64,000 bases of DNA. Source: Acidobacteriota bacterium. GTDB taxonomy: Bacteria; Acidobacteriota; Polarisedimenticolia; J045. Location of the stretch: assembly GCA_030949985.1 (NCBI GenBank), contig JAUZRX010000026.1, positions 1-64,000 on the forward strand, read 5' to 3'. The notes below the pieces were generated by a model. That model worked only from the letters and a program-made list of their open reading frames with translations. It was not told the DNA's origin and made no database searches. Position 1 is the first letter of the stretch. The number at the start of each line of letters is the position of its first letter. The translations under genes and the position numbers were made by a program. Shown piece by piece: positions 18,442-28,064 of this stretch.

Positions 18442-19578
18442 TCAGCCCATCGACCAGCCCCGCCAGGGGCCCGCCAGCCCGCGGGCCAGGCCCAGCACCT
18501 CGAAACGCTTGCCCCCCCCACCGGGAAGAATCAGCGCCCGGGCCGCGAGGCGCTCGGCGGTGGCGGCGGGATCCTCGTCGCCCCCCTCGGGGGCGGCCAG
18601 ATCCTCGAGCAGGCCCAGGGCCATCAGGAAACGATCCTGCCAGGTGCGGCCGACCACGGTGAAACCGGCGGCGCGGGCCGTGTCTTCGAGGTGGTCCCAG
18701 TTGACGTGGGCGGTGAGATCCTGCCTTCCGGGCCGAGCCAGCAGGTCCGTCACCACCCGGTGCTCGAAGTACCCCACCGCGGTGCCTTCCCGGTGGGCCC
18801 TGTCGCCCAGGATGGCGGCGGGCAGTCCATAGTCCACCACCAGGGCCCCGCCCCGGGGGAGGATCCGCGCCAGCTCGGCCAACACGCCCGGCAGCGCGGA
18901 GCAAACCTCGGCCCGGTCCCCTTCCCGGGGCACCAACGCATAGTCTTCGGCGATCGCGGCCACCGTGGCCTCGGCGCGGGGACCGGCTTCGAGTCGCAGT
19001 TCCCCGCCGGCGGCCAGAGCGACTCCCACCTCGAGCACGTCGCCCCCCCGGCGCTCGACCAGGTGCACCGGCAGGGCATCGAAAAACTCGTTGGCCAGCA
19101 CCACGCCCTCGACGGCGGGCAGCCCTTCCAGGCCGGCCGCCCAGGTCACTTCGACCCGCTCGCTCCAGGCCGCCAGATGCCGGCGCTGGACCTCCCGCAG
19201 GGAGGAACTGATCTCCACCAGCACGACTTCCTCGAGGGCCGCCAGGCTCGCCGGAGCGTGGCGCTCGAGGCCCTCGAGCAGGTCACCGGCCAACAGCCCG
19301 CGGCCCGGCCCCAGTTCCACCATGCGCCAGGAACCGCCGCCGAGCAGGCTGTGGATCTCCGCCGCCTGCACCGCCAGCCGGCGACCGAAGGCCGGGGCCA
19401 CGTCGGGAGAAGTCGAGAAATCACCCCGGCGACCGGTCATCATGCCGGGCCGGGTGTAGTAGCCGTCCTCGGGGTGGTAGAGGGCCCATTCCATGAAAGC
19501 GCGGTACGAGATCCATCCGTCCCGCTCCACGCGGCGGCGAATGGCCCGTTCCACGGAAGCCGGATCCCGCCCGGTCAA
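18442..19578 (-). CDS. MidA/NDUFAF7-type SAM-dependent methyltransferase (COG1565)
   Basis: A 378-residue member of the family that includes mitochondrial MidA/NDUFAF7, which methylates an arginine of the complex I 49-kDa subunit. Diagnostic sequences are the N-terminal ISYRAFMEWALYHPEDGYYT, a GDFSTSPDVAPAFG stretch, the SAM-binding VELGPGRGLLAGDLLEGL and EFFDALPVHL. The start is TTG, four bases after the nuoB stop; internal ATGs would remove the conserved N-terminus. Tight coupling to a complex I subunit gene fits a role in complex I assembly. The NuoD-type target is not in the window. Confidence 0.85.
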   Translation of the reverse strand: MTGRDPASVERAIRRRVERDGWISYRAFMEWALYHPEDGYYTRPGMMTGRRGDFSTSPDVAPAFGRRLAVQAAEIHSLLGGGSWRMVELGPGRGLLAGDLLEGLERHAPASLAALEEVVLVEISSSLREVQRRHLAAWSERVEVTWAAGLEGLPAVEGVVLANEFFDALPVHLVERRGGDVLEVGVALAAGGELRLEAGPRAEATVAAIAEDYALVPREGDRAEVCSALPGVLAELARILPRGGALVVDYGLPAAILGDRAHREGTAVGYFEHRVVTDLLARPGRQDLTAHVNWDHLEDTARAAGFTVVGRTWQDRFLMALGLLEDLAAPEGGDEDPAATAERLAARALILPGGGGKRFEVLGLARGLAGPWRGWSMG

Positions 19579-19582
19579 GCGT

Positions 19583-20239
19583 TCAGACGCGGCGGAAGCG
19601 CCGGGCCGCCAGTTCCGGGTGGGCCGGCAGGGCCTTGCGGGGGTACTCCGGCGAAGCGTAGGTCAGCGGGTTCTGGGCCGTGCTCCCGGTCGGGGCGAGC
19701 TCCACCGGCTCGGCGCCGCCCCGGTCCTGGGCCGCCTTCCAGCGATCGAGAGCCGAGGGCTCTCCAGCCATGATTTTTCGCTGGAGCATGATCAGCGCAT
19801 CGATCAGGGCCTCCGGGCGCGGCGGGCAGCCGGAGACGTACAGGTCGACGGGGATCAACTCGTCCACGCCCTGGACGGTGGAGTAGGAGTTCATCATCCC
19901 GCCCGAGGAGGCGCAGGCCCCCACGGCCACGGCCCACTTGGGCTCGGGCATCTGGGCATAGAGCTTGCGCACGGCGGGGGCCATTTTCTTGCTGACGGTC
20001 CCGGAGACCAGCATCAGGTCCGCCTGGCGCGGCGAGAAACGCAGCGCCTCGGCCCCGAAGCGGGCCACGTCGTAGCGCGAGGCCACCATGGCCATCATCT
20101 CGATGGCGCAGCAGGCCAGGCCCATGGGAAAGGGCCACAGGGAGTTCTTCCGGCCCCAGTCGACCACGGCGGACAGACGGGTCGTGAAGACCCCGTCATC
20201 GGGCTTCTTGATGATGTGGGGATTGACGTAAGCCTTCAT
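19583..20239 (-). CDS. nuoB: NADH-quinone oxidoreductase subunit B
   Basis: The complex I subunit that holds iron-sulfur cluster N2, the last step before quinone. All four ligand cysteines are present: Cys43-Cys44 ([10 protein letters not shown]), Cys109 (VGACASSGG) and Cys138 ([11 protein letters not shown]). At 218 residues it is longer than many NuoB; the extra length is a C-terminal tail after about residue 165. No other nuo gene is next to it: upstream lies a membrane protein and sigma factor, downstream a MidA-type methyltransferase. The remaining subunits must be elsewhere if a complex is made. Confidence 0.95.
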   Translation of the reverse strand: MKAYVNPHIIKKPDDGVFTTRLSAVVDWGRKNSLWPFPMGLACCAIEMMAMVASRYDVARFGAEALRFSPRQADLMLVSGTVSKKMAPAVRKLYAQMPEPKWAVAVGACASSGGMMNSYSTVQGVDELIPVDLYVSGCPPRPEALIDALIMLQRKIMAGEPSALDRWKAAQDRGGAEPVELAPTGSTAQNPLTYASPEYPRKALPAHPELAARRFRRV

Positions 20240-20309
20240 AGGCCGCTGATCCTAGGCCCCCTGCTCCGCGGTGTCAAACGCTCTCGTAAGCCGCCGGGAG
20301 GGCCAGCTT

Positions 20310-21044
20310 TCACGGGCGCTTGGAGGAGAAATTCAGCATCACCTGGGTCGGCCCGTCTGCGGCCTCTGTGGCGATCACCTGGAGGCTGCGATTCTCGTCG
20401 GAATCCCTGGCCTCGAGGGTCATCACGCGGGTTCCCGCGCCACCCAGAGCCGTCGAGCTGACCCGGAAGGTCGCCTTCTCGAGCTGTTGCCGATAGAAGT
20501 CGATCACGGCACCCGCGTCGTCCTGCGTCCGGAATGGCAGGGCTCCGCTCGAGGAACGGTCGTCGCCCCCGGTCATGTAGCCTTCCGGGTCGGATCCCGG
20601 GTAGCGGGGAATCCATTCCGGCACCTGCTCCCAGTACGCGGCATCTCCCCAGCTCATCTCTCCGTCGTCGCTGGAGAGGGTCAGCGAGCTGTCGCCGCCC
20701 TGCACGGTCACGGCTCCCTCCTCGCCGGAAAAGACGAGCTTGCCCTGGGAGAGATCGGAGAGATCCACGGTCAACTCCTCACCTGTCTTCGTGTTGCGCA
20801 CAGTGAGGGTGCCGGCCTCCTTGTCGACCTCCATCAGCTCCAGTTCGGGATTCAAACGGATCGCCGCGGCCGCCGCCGTGATTGCCGGATTGTCGGAGAA
20901 CTCATCGAGACCGGCCTTGACCTTGCTCGCCACGAAGAAGCCCGCACCGAGCATCAGCAATCCGGCCACGACGATCAAGCCGCCGCAACCGATACCGATC
21001 CATGCCAGAGGATGCAGCCCCCGTCGCTTCGCCTGCTCGCCCAT
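20310..21044 (-). CDS. Single-pass membrane protein of unknown function
   Basis: A 244-residue protein with a short basic N-terminus (MGEQAKRRGLHP), one transmembrane segment (WIGIGCGGLIVVAGLLMLGA, about residues 14-38) and a predicted extracytoplasmic part. The central part is beta-rich (TLTVRNTKTGEELTVDLSDL). The C-terminal half (IDFYRQQLEKATFRV, then a beta pattern) looks like a small compact domain. I do not recognise a named family. It begins 26 bp after the sigma factor stop and lies in the same minus-strand run as nuoB. A GGGCGAGG ribosome site supports the start. Confidence 0.7.
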   Translation of the reverse strand: MGEQAKRRGLHPLAWIGIGCGGLIVVAGLLMLGAGFFVASKVKAGLDEFSDNPAITAAAAAIRLNPELELMEVDKEAGTLTVRNTKTGEELTVDLSDLSQGKLVFSGEEGAVTVQGGDSSLTLSSDDGEMSWGDAAYWEQVPEWIPRYPGSDPEGYMTGGDDRSSSGALPFRTQDDAGAVIDFYRQQLEKATFRVSSTALGGAGTRVMTLEARDSDENRSLQVIATEAADGPTQVMLNFSSKRP

Positions 21045-21070
21045 CGCCTCGCCCTTTCTTCAGTGCGGGT

Positions 21071-22059
<989 letters not shown>

Positions 22060-22063
<4 letters not shown>

Positions 22064-22995
22064 GCTTCGATCGATGCCTCCGGGCAGATGCCACGGAAAT
22101 TGCAGCGCCGGCAGCGCCACTCCTCGGGTGCGGCATCGAAATTCCGTTCGCCGGCGACGTCCTGCGAAGGGTCGTCGAGCAACGAGAGCATACTGCGGAT
22201 CGACGCTTCGATTTTCTCGTTGGCCTGCTCGATGACCGCGTCGTCGACACGGCACCACTTCTCGGGATCGGGCAGGCGCAGGTAGACCTCGCGCACCGCC
22301 AGCCTGGCGAGGGGCGCGTCCCAGGTCCGGTGCGCATACGATGCGTAGCCCGTCATCTGCAGCGGGTTGTCTTCGTTGATCCGGCGACCGGTCTTCCAGT
22401 CGACAATGTTCACCCGGCCCTCCGCGTCCCGGTAGGCCAGGTCGATCTTGACCCACACACCGACACCGTGGAAGTCCCACTTCTGCAGGTCCTCGAGGGC
22501 CAGCAGGGCGCCGTTGTCGAGGGCGCGCACCGTCTCGAGATAGTCCAGCCGGACGAAGTCCCGCACCATCGACTCGGCATCTTCCGCCGCCTGCTTCCAC
22601 TCCCGGGGCGAGGGCTCCGGGCCGTATTCGTGCTCGTGGAAGCGGGTACGCCCCTTGTAGTTGCGCTCCTTGCGGGCCAGGTCGTCACGACTGTCGACAT
22701 AGTCCCGACGCATGCCGTCGAGCATGGCGGCCACGGCGGCGTCCACGTCGATGACCCCACCGCGGCGCGCGGTCCGCAGCAGGCGCTCGATGGTGTCGTG
22801 CACCTGGGAACCGACCCACATCGGCACCGTAGTCATCGCCCGCAGGCGCCGCGCCTCGGCCGAGCGGCCGGGGTCGGCGTCGGAGACCTTGCCCAGCGCC
22901 AGGTAGTAGTGGAAGAAATAGGCGCGCCGGCAGTTCTCGAAAGTGCCGTGACGCGAAGCGGACCAGGAGAAATCGTGGGGGACCTGCTCAAACAC
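22060..22995 (-). CDS. PD-(D/E)XK nuclease with predicted 4Fe-4S cluster (RecB/Cas4-like)
   Basis: A 311-residue RecB-type nuclease domain. The catalytic core shows VNIVDWKTGRR, with the lysine of the (D/E)XK motif, and a following QMTGYASYA helix. Cys22 in the FENCRRAYFFHYY entry helix and the C-terminal WRCRRCNFRGIC cluster match the four-cysteine iron-sulfur staple of AddB, Cas4 and related enzymes. No Cas genes or repeats are nearby, so CRISPR adaptation is not supported. It overlaps a Nudix gene upstream and the sigma factor downstream, forming one unit. It probably processes single-stranded DNA ends; this is inference from the family. Confidence 0.85.
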
Positions 22996-23404
22996 TTCCG
23001 GCTCCTTCCTCCCGGCGGCCGAGCAGGGCCACGACGGGATCGTCGGCGGGCAGCAAAGGAAGCTGCTTCATCTCACGGGGTGTGAACCACCCTACCTCGG
23101 CGACCTCCAGCGGCCGCGCTTCACCCTGGACGACGACGGCCTCGAGAAAATGCAGCCGCACCCGGCGCTCGGGGTAGTCGTGTTCGAGCCGGCAGATCTC
23201 ACGGCCGGCCTGCACCGTCAACCCGACCTCCTCGGCCAGTTCCCGTTCGAGGGCCTGGGCGGGATTCTCGCCGGCCTCCACCTTGCCCCCCGGAAACTCC
23301 CAGTAGCCGGCCATGTGCGAACCCGCGCGGCGCCGGGTGAGCAGGTAGACCTCCCCACGGCGAATCACCGCCGCCGCCACGATGATCGTCTCGAGTCCGT
23401 CCAC
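22988..23404 (-). CDS. mutT: MutT-like Nudix hydrolase ((deoxy)nucleoside triphosphate pyrophosphohydrolase)
   Basis: A 138-residue Nudix protein. The Nudix box reads GGKVEAGENPAQALERELAE followed by EVGLTV, with every catalytic Glu and Arg conserved. Flanking features (LLTRRRAGSHMAGYWEFPGG, VGWFTPREMKQLPLLPADDP) are typical of the 8-oxo-dGTP-cleaving MutT branch. The start is GTG at 23404. It is the first gene of a tight minus-strand operon: its 3' end overlaps the Fe-S nuclease by eight bases. Nucleotide-pool sanitation fits the DNA-processing partner. Confidence 0.88.
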   Translation of the reverse strand: MDGLETIIVAAAVIRRGEVYLLTRRRAGSHMAGYWEFPGGKVEAGENPAQALERELAEEVGLTVQAGREICRLEHDYPERRVRLHFLEAVVVQGEARPLEVAEVGWFTPREMKQLPLLPADDPVVALLGRREEGAGSV

Positions 23405-23610
23405 ACCAACCCCCGATCGGAACGATGGTAGCCACAGCGCCAGGTCGCTGCCAGCCCCTCCCGCAGCGCCCGGGTCCCCGCGGAAGAGGAATCCGGGCGC
23501 AGTTTTCGTCCTCTTCGAAAGAATTTATAGCCGAACGGGAGGGTTCCTCGTACCTTTGGGGTCACTCGACGCGGCAGCGGCGCTGCGGCGGTCACGGTCA
23601 AGGAGCCTCG

Positions 23611-24108
23611 ATGCCGACCCACGTCATCATCCAGCCCGACCCCTACCTGGTTCCGGCACTCCTCCTCCTGACAGGGCTGGCGGGTCTTCTCCTGGCTTCC
23701 ATCCGTGGCCGCAGCGCTGCCACCCGGCGGCGCATGGTTCGCGCCACCTGGGGCCTGCTGGCGGTGATCGCCATGGTGGCCTCGGCGACCATGGCTTTCC
23801 ACCGCTCCCAGCTCTTCTGGGAGATCACCTGGCAGGAGCAGAGCAGCACCCTGGTCCTCGATCGCCCCCTCCCCCTCGGCCAGGTGCAACTCGATCCAGC
23901 CGAGGTGGCGAGCGTCACCGAGTTCAGCGCCGTGGAGCGCGGCCTGACCGGCAAGCGGCGCGCGGTGCGCTTCCAGGTCCGCACCAAGGACGGCGAGAGC
24001 TACTGGAGCGCGCCCCTCTACGGCGAGAACGCGGTGGACACCACCCGCCTGGCCCTGCTCCACGCCACCCGCGGCCGTCTTCAACGCTTTCTGGTGGGCG
24101 TGCCCTGA
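23611..24108 (+). CDS. Small membrane protein of unknown function
   Basis: A 165-residue protein with two hydrophobic segments (LVPALLLLTGLAGLLLASI and ATWGLLAVIAMVASATMAF) in its first ~65 residues, then a ~100-residue soluble domain (VRFQVRTKDGESYWSAPLYG). The start at ATG 23611 has AAGGAG seven bases before it. The soluble part resembles small PH-like or DUF3592-type membrane-anchored domains only loosely. It is divergent from the mutT operon across a 205-bp spacer that contains a locally AT-rich stretch (TTTATAG near 23523) but no clear promoter. It converges on the TPR glycosyltransferase with a 9-bp gap. Confidence 0.65.
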   Translation: MPTHVIIQPDPYLVPALLLLTGLAGLLLASIRGRSAATRRRMVRATWGLLAVIAMVASATMAFHRSQLFWEITWQEQSSTLVLDRPLPLGQVQLDPAEVASVTEFSAVERGLTGKRRAVRFQVRTKDGESYWSAPLYGENAVDTTRLALLHATRGRLQRFLVGVP

Positions 24109-24117
24109 CGGCAAGGG

Positions 24118-26001
24118 TCAGCGCGTTTCCTGCACGCCTCGCTCCAGCAGCTTGCGCGCCGCCTGGGCCTCACCGGAAGAGGGCGCCAGGGCGATCACCT
24201 TGCGCAGGTGCTCGAGCCCCAGGTCGGCCCGTCCCAGGCCCAACAGCAGGGCTCCGTACTGGTAGTGGGCCTTGACGTAGCGCGGATTGATCCGAATCGC
24301 GGCCCGGAAACCGCTGAGGGCCGCGTTGGTCAGCCGGGCCCGCTCCCGCAGATCACGGGCCTGCCGGGCCCGGCGGAGCTGGACCAGCGCCAGGTTGTAG
24401 GTAGCGGTGGCGTAGCGCGGCACCTCCTCGAGAGCGCCCTCGAGAGCCCGGCTCGCCTCCTCCAGCTTGCCGAGGCGAATGTAGGCCGAGCCCAGGTTGT
24501 TGTAAGCCTTGGAGCGACCCTCGGCGTCGCGGTACTGCTGGAGAGCCAGCTTGTACTCCTCGATCGCCTTCTCGGTGTAATCCATCTCGTTGTAGGTCAA
24601 TCCCAGGTGAAGGTGGGGCAACCCTTCGCCGGGCGCCTTGATCACCGCATCCCGCCAGAAAGCCAGGTTGTTCTGCCAGACCTTCTCCCGCTCCAGGGTG
24701 GCCCGGGTCATCGGCACGGCGACCAGCACGCAAGGGAGCAGCACCGCCGCCAGCGCCGGCACCGGCCTGGCGCCCAACGGGGTGAGGGCCACCACCCGGG
24801 CGAGCAGCAGCGGGACGAGCAGGCAGAGCCCCACGCTCGGCGCGTAGAGGTAACGCTCGGCGAGAGGCGTCTCGGAAATGCGAAAGGCCACGATGGCCAG
24901 CGAAGGGGCCAGAAAGGCGAAAAACACGCCCAGGGCGACGAGCTCTCCCAGGCCGGATCGGCGTTGCCGCGAGAGCACCGCCCAGACCGCCCCGCCGGCT
25001 CCGAGCAGGAGCACGACGCCGGCCAGTGTCCACCACCCCCCCGGCACCAGGGTGATGAACGCGGACTGGGGCGCGGGCCAGAAGAACTTCTTGAAGTACC
25101 AGCCGAGCGCCCCGAAGAGCGCCCCCACGGAAGCGCCCGAACTCTTGAGATGCCCCGCGTCGATGGCTTGCGAGCGCAACAGGAAGTACACGCCGCCGGC
25201 AGCCGCGAGGACCAGCCACCGCGGCAGGAAGAAGCCGACCCAGCCCACGCCCCGGGGCGCGGCCTGTTTCTCCCGGGCCAGGCGGCGTCGCTCGGCGCGG
25301 GTCAGGCCTTCCGCGGGGGCGGCGGCCCTCTCCGGCCGGGGCAGGAGCAGGTCGAGAGCAGGGAGCAGCAGCAACGCCCCGACACCGGTCTCCTTGCACA
25401 GCATCGCGGCCAGGGCGAACCCCCCGGCCGCCACCAGGTCGGGCCACCGGCCCCTCCGGTGGTGCCGCATCCAGGTCAGCAGGGCCGCGACGAGAAAGAT
25501 CGTACACAACACGTCGGCCCGGCCGGCCATCCAGGACACGCTTTCGACGTGAATCGGATGCACCGCGAACAGCAGGCTCCCGCCCAGGGCGGCCCCCAGG
25601 CCCAGGGCCTGATCGAGGCCCGAAAGCGCGACGAGCCGAAGGCCCAGCAGGAGAACCAGCACACTGGCCAGGGCATGGTAGAAGATGACCGAAGCGTGGT
25701 AGACCCGCTGTCGCGCCTGATCGCGTTGTTCGAGGGGCCAGAAGCGCGTAGCGATCGCCTCATCGATCTGATAGCTCACCACACCCAGGGGGCGATAGTA
25801 ATGGGTACCGAACTGGGGGATGCTCTTGGGCGGGTCGAAGACGTTGGCCAGGGAGTCGAAATACGGAAGCTGCCGCTGGAAGACGATGGGATCGTCCCAG
25901 ATGAACTCGTTGTCGAACGACGGCCGGAAAGCCGCGACGGCAACGAGGGCCACCAGCAGGGCGGCCAGGACGACGAGCAGGCTGCGATTCACGGGTTGCA
26001 T
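24118..26001 (-). CDS. TMTC-like multi-pass glycosyltransferase with C-terminal TPR repeats
   Basis: A 627-residue membrane protein. The N-terminal ~400 residues contain about ten hydrophobic segments with lumenal-type motifs seen in GT-C enzymes: FIWDDPIVF (acidic pair after TM1) and HPIHVESVSWMAGRADVL. The C-terminal ~200 residues hold tetratricopeptide repeats (GLPHLHLGLTYNEMDYTEKA, SKAYNNLGSAYIRLGKLEEA, PRYVKAHYQYGALLLGLGRA). This architecture matches eukaryotic TMTC O-mannosyltransferases and their bacterial counterparts. It would transfer sugar from a polyprenyl carrier to exported protein; donor and acceptor are unknown. A GT9 gene lies 166 bp upstream on the same strand. Confidence 0.8.
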   Translation of the reverse strand: MQPVNRSLLVVLAALLVALVAVAAFRPSFDNEFIWDDPIVFQRQLPYFDSLANVFDPPKSIPQFGTHYYRPLGVVSYQIDEAIATRFWPLEQRDQARQRVYHASVIFYHALASVLVLLLGLRLVALSGLDQALGLGAALGGSLLFAVHPIHVESVSWMAGRADVLCTIFLVAALLTWMRHHRRGRWPDLVAAGGFALAAMLCKETGVGALLLLPALDLLLPRPERAAAPAEGLTRAERRRLAREKQAAPRGVGWVGFFLPRWLVLAAAGGVYFLLRSQAIDAGHLKSSGASVGALFGALGWYFKKFFWPAPQSAFITLVPGGWWTLAGVVLLLGAGGAVWAVLSRQRRSGLGELVALGVFFAFLAPSLAIVAFRISETPLAERYLYAPSVGLCLLVPLLLARVVALTPLGARPVPALAAVLLPCVLVAVPMTRATLEREKVWQNNLAFWRDAVIKAPGEGLPHLHLGLTYNEMDYTEKAIEEYKLALQQYRDAEGRSKAYNNLGSAYIRLGKLEEASRALEGALEEVPRYATATYNLALVQLRRARQARDLRERARLTNAALSGFRAAIRINPRYVKAHYQYGALLLGLGRADLGLEHLRKVIALAPSSGEAQAARKLLERGVQETR

Positions 26002-26167
26002 CTCCTCGCGGCGGGCCGGCGACCTCCGCGCCGATGGCGGGACCGCCCGACGCCACTGCTGGCGGCCGCGCGGTCCGGAGCGGCCATAGGTTACGTCCTC
26101 CGGGACGCCCGAGAAAGGGCGCCGGCCGGAGACAGACCCGGACCCCGCGGCCGAAACCCCGGCCCGG

Positions 26168-27284
26168 CTAGACCGGGGCCTCTTCCGAACCCCGTAGTTG
26201 CTCGAGCACCGCTTCGTAGACTTGCCGCGGCGTGATGCCCATCATGCAGGCGAGTTGCTGGTTGCAGGGCGGCGTGTAGCCGTAGCGGGTGCAGGGCGAA
26301 CAGGGAACGGGGGTGCGAATCGTCCTGAACCGGCTCCCGGGCGGGCCCCACTTGGCATGCACGCCGGGGCCGAAGAGATGCACGGTGCGGGTGCCGACGG
26401 CGTAGGCCAGGTGCAAGACGCCGGAATCGGCGGAGATGTAGACCTGGGCCCGCGCTACCACCGCCGCCGCCTGGGCCAGGCTGCATCGCCCGGCCAGGTC
26501 GATCGCTCCCGCGCCGGCCACCGCAGCGTGAATCTCCCGGGCCGCGGCGCCATCGGAGGGCCCGCCGAGGATCACCACGCCCAGGCCGTCGTCGACCAGC
26601 ATACGGGCCAACTGCCCGTAACGCCGCGGCGGCCAGCGCCGCTGCGGGATCGAGGCCCCGGGATGAATCACCGCGATGCGCCGGGCCTTCAGCGGCTCGA
26701 GAGCCTGCTCGGCGAAGGCCGCGGCCTCCGGGGCGACGGGATAGAACGGCTGCTCGGGATCCCACTCGGGCAGGCGGCCCGTCGCCTGGCGTGCCAGGTC
26801 GAGAAAAGACCTGACCTCGTAGACCTCGTGGGAGTAGTCCACCACTTCGGTCAGGTGTCGACGGCGACGATTCGTGCCGAAGCCGATGCGACGCGGCGCC
26901 CCGGTCCAGCGGGCCACCACGGCCGAGAGGTGATGAAACTGCTCGGTGTCGATCACCACGTCGTAGCGCCGCCGGAGCAGGGCCAGAAGGTCCCGGGGAA
27001 AGCGATCGTAGAGAAAGATCCTGTCGGCCAGGCCCGTGGGCTGAATCACACCGAGGTTGCGCCGCTCGAGGAGCAATTCCAACTCCGCCCCGGGCCAGCT
27101 CTGCCGGAGAGCTTCGAGCATGGGGATGAACAGCACCGCGTCACCGATGCCGCCGGGACGGATGACGAGCACGCGCCGCGGTTCGTCTCCCCCCCCCGGG
27201 GAAGGGGCGGAGCGGGGCCACAGGCACAGCAGCCGGCCGAGGACCGCATCGGCGGCCTTGAGCATGTCAGCCTTGATCGACACG
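26168..27284 (-). CDS. Glycosyltransferase family 9 (heptosyltransferase-like)
   Basis: Probably transfers heptose or another sugar to lipopolysaccharide core or a related glycan at the inner face of the inner membrane. The N-terminal donor motif is RVLVIRPGGIGDAVLFIPML. The C-terminal nucleotide-binding half has AVIHPGASIPQRRWPP and SADSGVLHLAYAVGTRTVHLFGP. The cysteine-rich end (PCSPCTRYGYTPPC, LACMMGI) is typical of GT9 members that act in O-antigen or core assembly. Start: GTG at 27284, ten bases beyond the HAD stop with GGAG upstream; ATG 27266 is an alternative. No complete LPS locus is present around it. Confidence 0.85.
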
Positions 27285-27293
27285 GCAGGCAGT

Positions 27294-27992
27294 CTACTCC
27301 CCGCCGAGGAGGGCCGGGAGAGCCGCCAGGGACGCGATGCGCACGGCATCGCAGTCCTCGTGAACGCCCCAGGGGTCGATCAGCACCGCGGGCAGACCCG
27401 CCCGACGCGCGCCTTCCACGTCGAAGGCGGGGACATCGCCGACGTAGAAAGCCTGCTCGGCGCCGACACCGAGGCGCCGGAGAGCGATGGCGAAGATCTC
27501 CGGATCCGGCTTGGCCACACCCACCAGGTGGGAATCGACCACGGTCTCCAGCCACCGGGACAGCCCGGCCGCCCGCAGATCGGCCTCCACCTGCCCCTCG
27601 GCGTTGCTGACCACCGCCAGGCGGCGGCCCGAGCGATGCAGTGCCTCGAGGGCCCACCCCACACCGGGCAGGGGGCGGCGCCAGAGCCCCTGCCGACGAT
27701 TGGCCGACCACAGGGCCTCCAGGGCGGCGGGAATCGCCCCGGGCTCCAAGCCGGCCCCCGAGAGCACCCGGGAAAAATAGCCGTCCCACAGCTCGCGGGG
27801 CGTGAGCCGCCGCCGGATCGCCTCGTCCGCCCAGCGACGGGCCCTGGCCTCGGCAAGTTCCAAGGCCTCGTCGGCAAGCCTTGCTCCCGCCGGACCGACC
27901 GCGCCACGAACGGCGTCGTAGTCCAGACCGATGAGGGTCCCCCCCGCATCGAGAAGGATGACGTCTTTGGCCGCCAGGACGTCGAGACTCAC
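27294..27992 (-). CDS. HAD-superfamily hydrolase (subfamily IA)
   Basis: A 232-residue phosphatase-like protein. Motif I is LLDAGGTLIG (nucleophile Asp; the usual second Asp replaced by Gly, as in several HAD-IA members), motif II VVSNAEG, motif III KPDPEIF and motif IV YVGDVPAFDVEGA. A helical cap lies between motifs I and II (residues ~20-100). The replacement of the second Asp makes a classical phosphatase less certain; dehalogenase-like or phosphonatase-like activity cannot be excluded. It begins with GTG and its stop lies only ten bases before the GT9 start, so the two are probably co-transcribed. Confidence 0.83.
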   Translation of the reverse strand: MSLDVLAAKDVILLDAGGTLIGLDYDAVRGAVGPAGARLADEALELAEARARRWADEAIRRRLTPRELWDGYFSRVLSGAGLEPGAIPAALEALWSANRRQGLWRRPLPGVGWALEALHRSGRRLAVVSNAEGQVEADLRAAGLSRWLETVVDSHLVGVAKPDPEIFAIALRRLGVGAEQAFYVGDVPAFDVEGARRAGLPAVLIDPWGVHEDCDAVRIASLAALPALLGGE

Positions 27993-28064
27993 GACCGCTT
28001 CCCTGCTCCACCGATCGGACGGAACGGTCTCGAGGGGGCCGCCACGCGCCGACCACGCACGACT

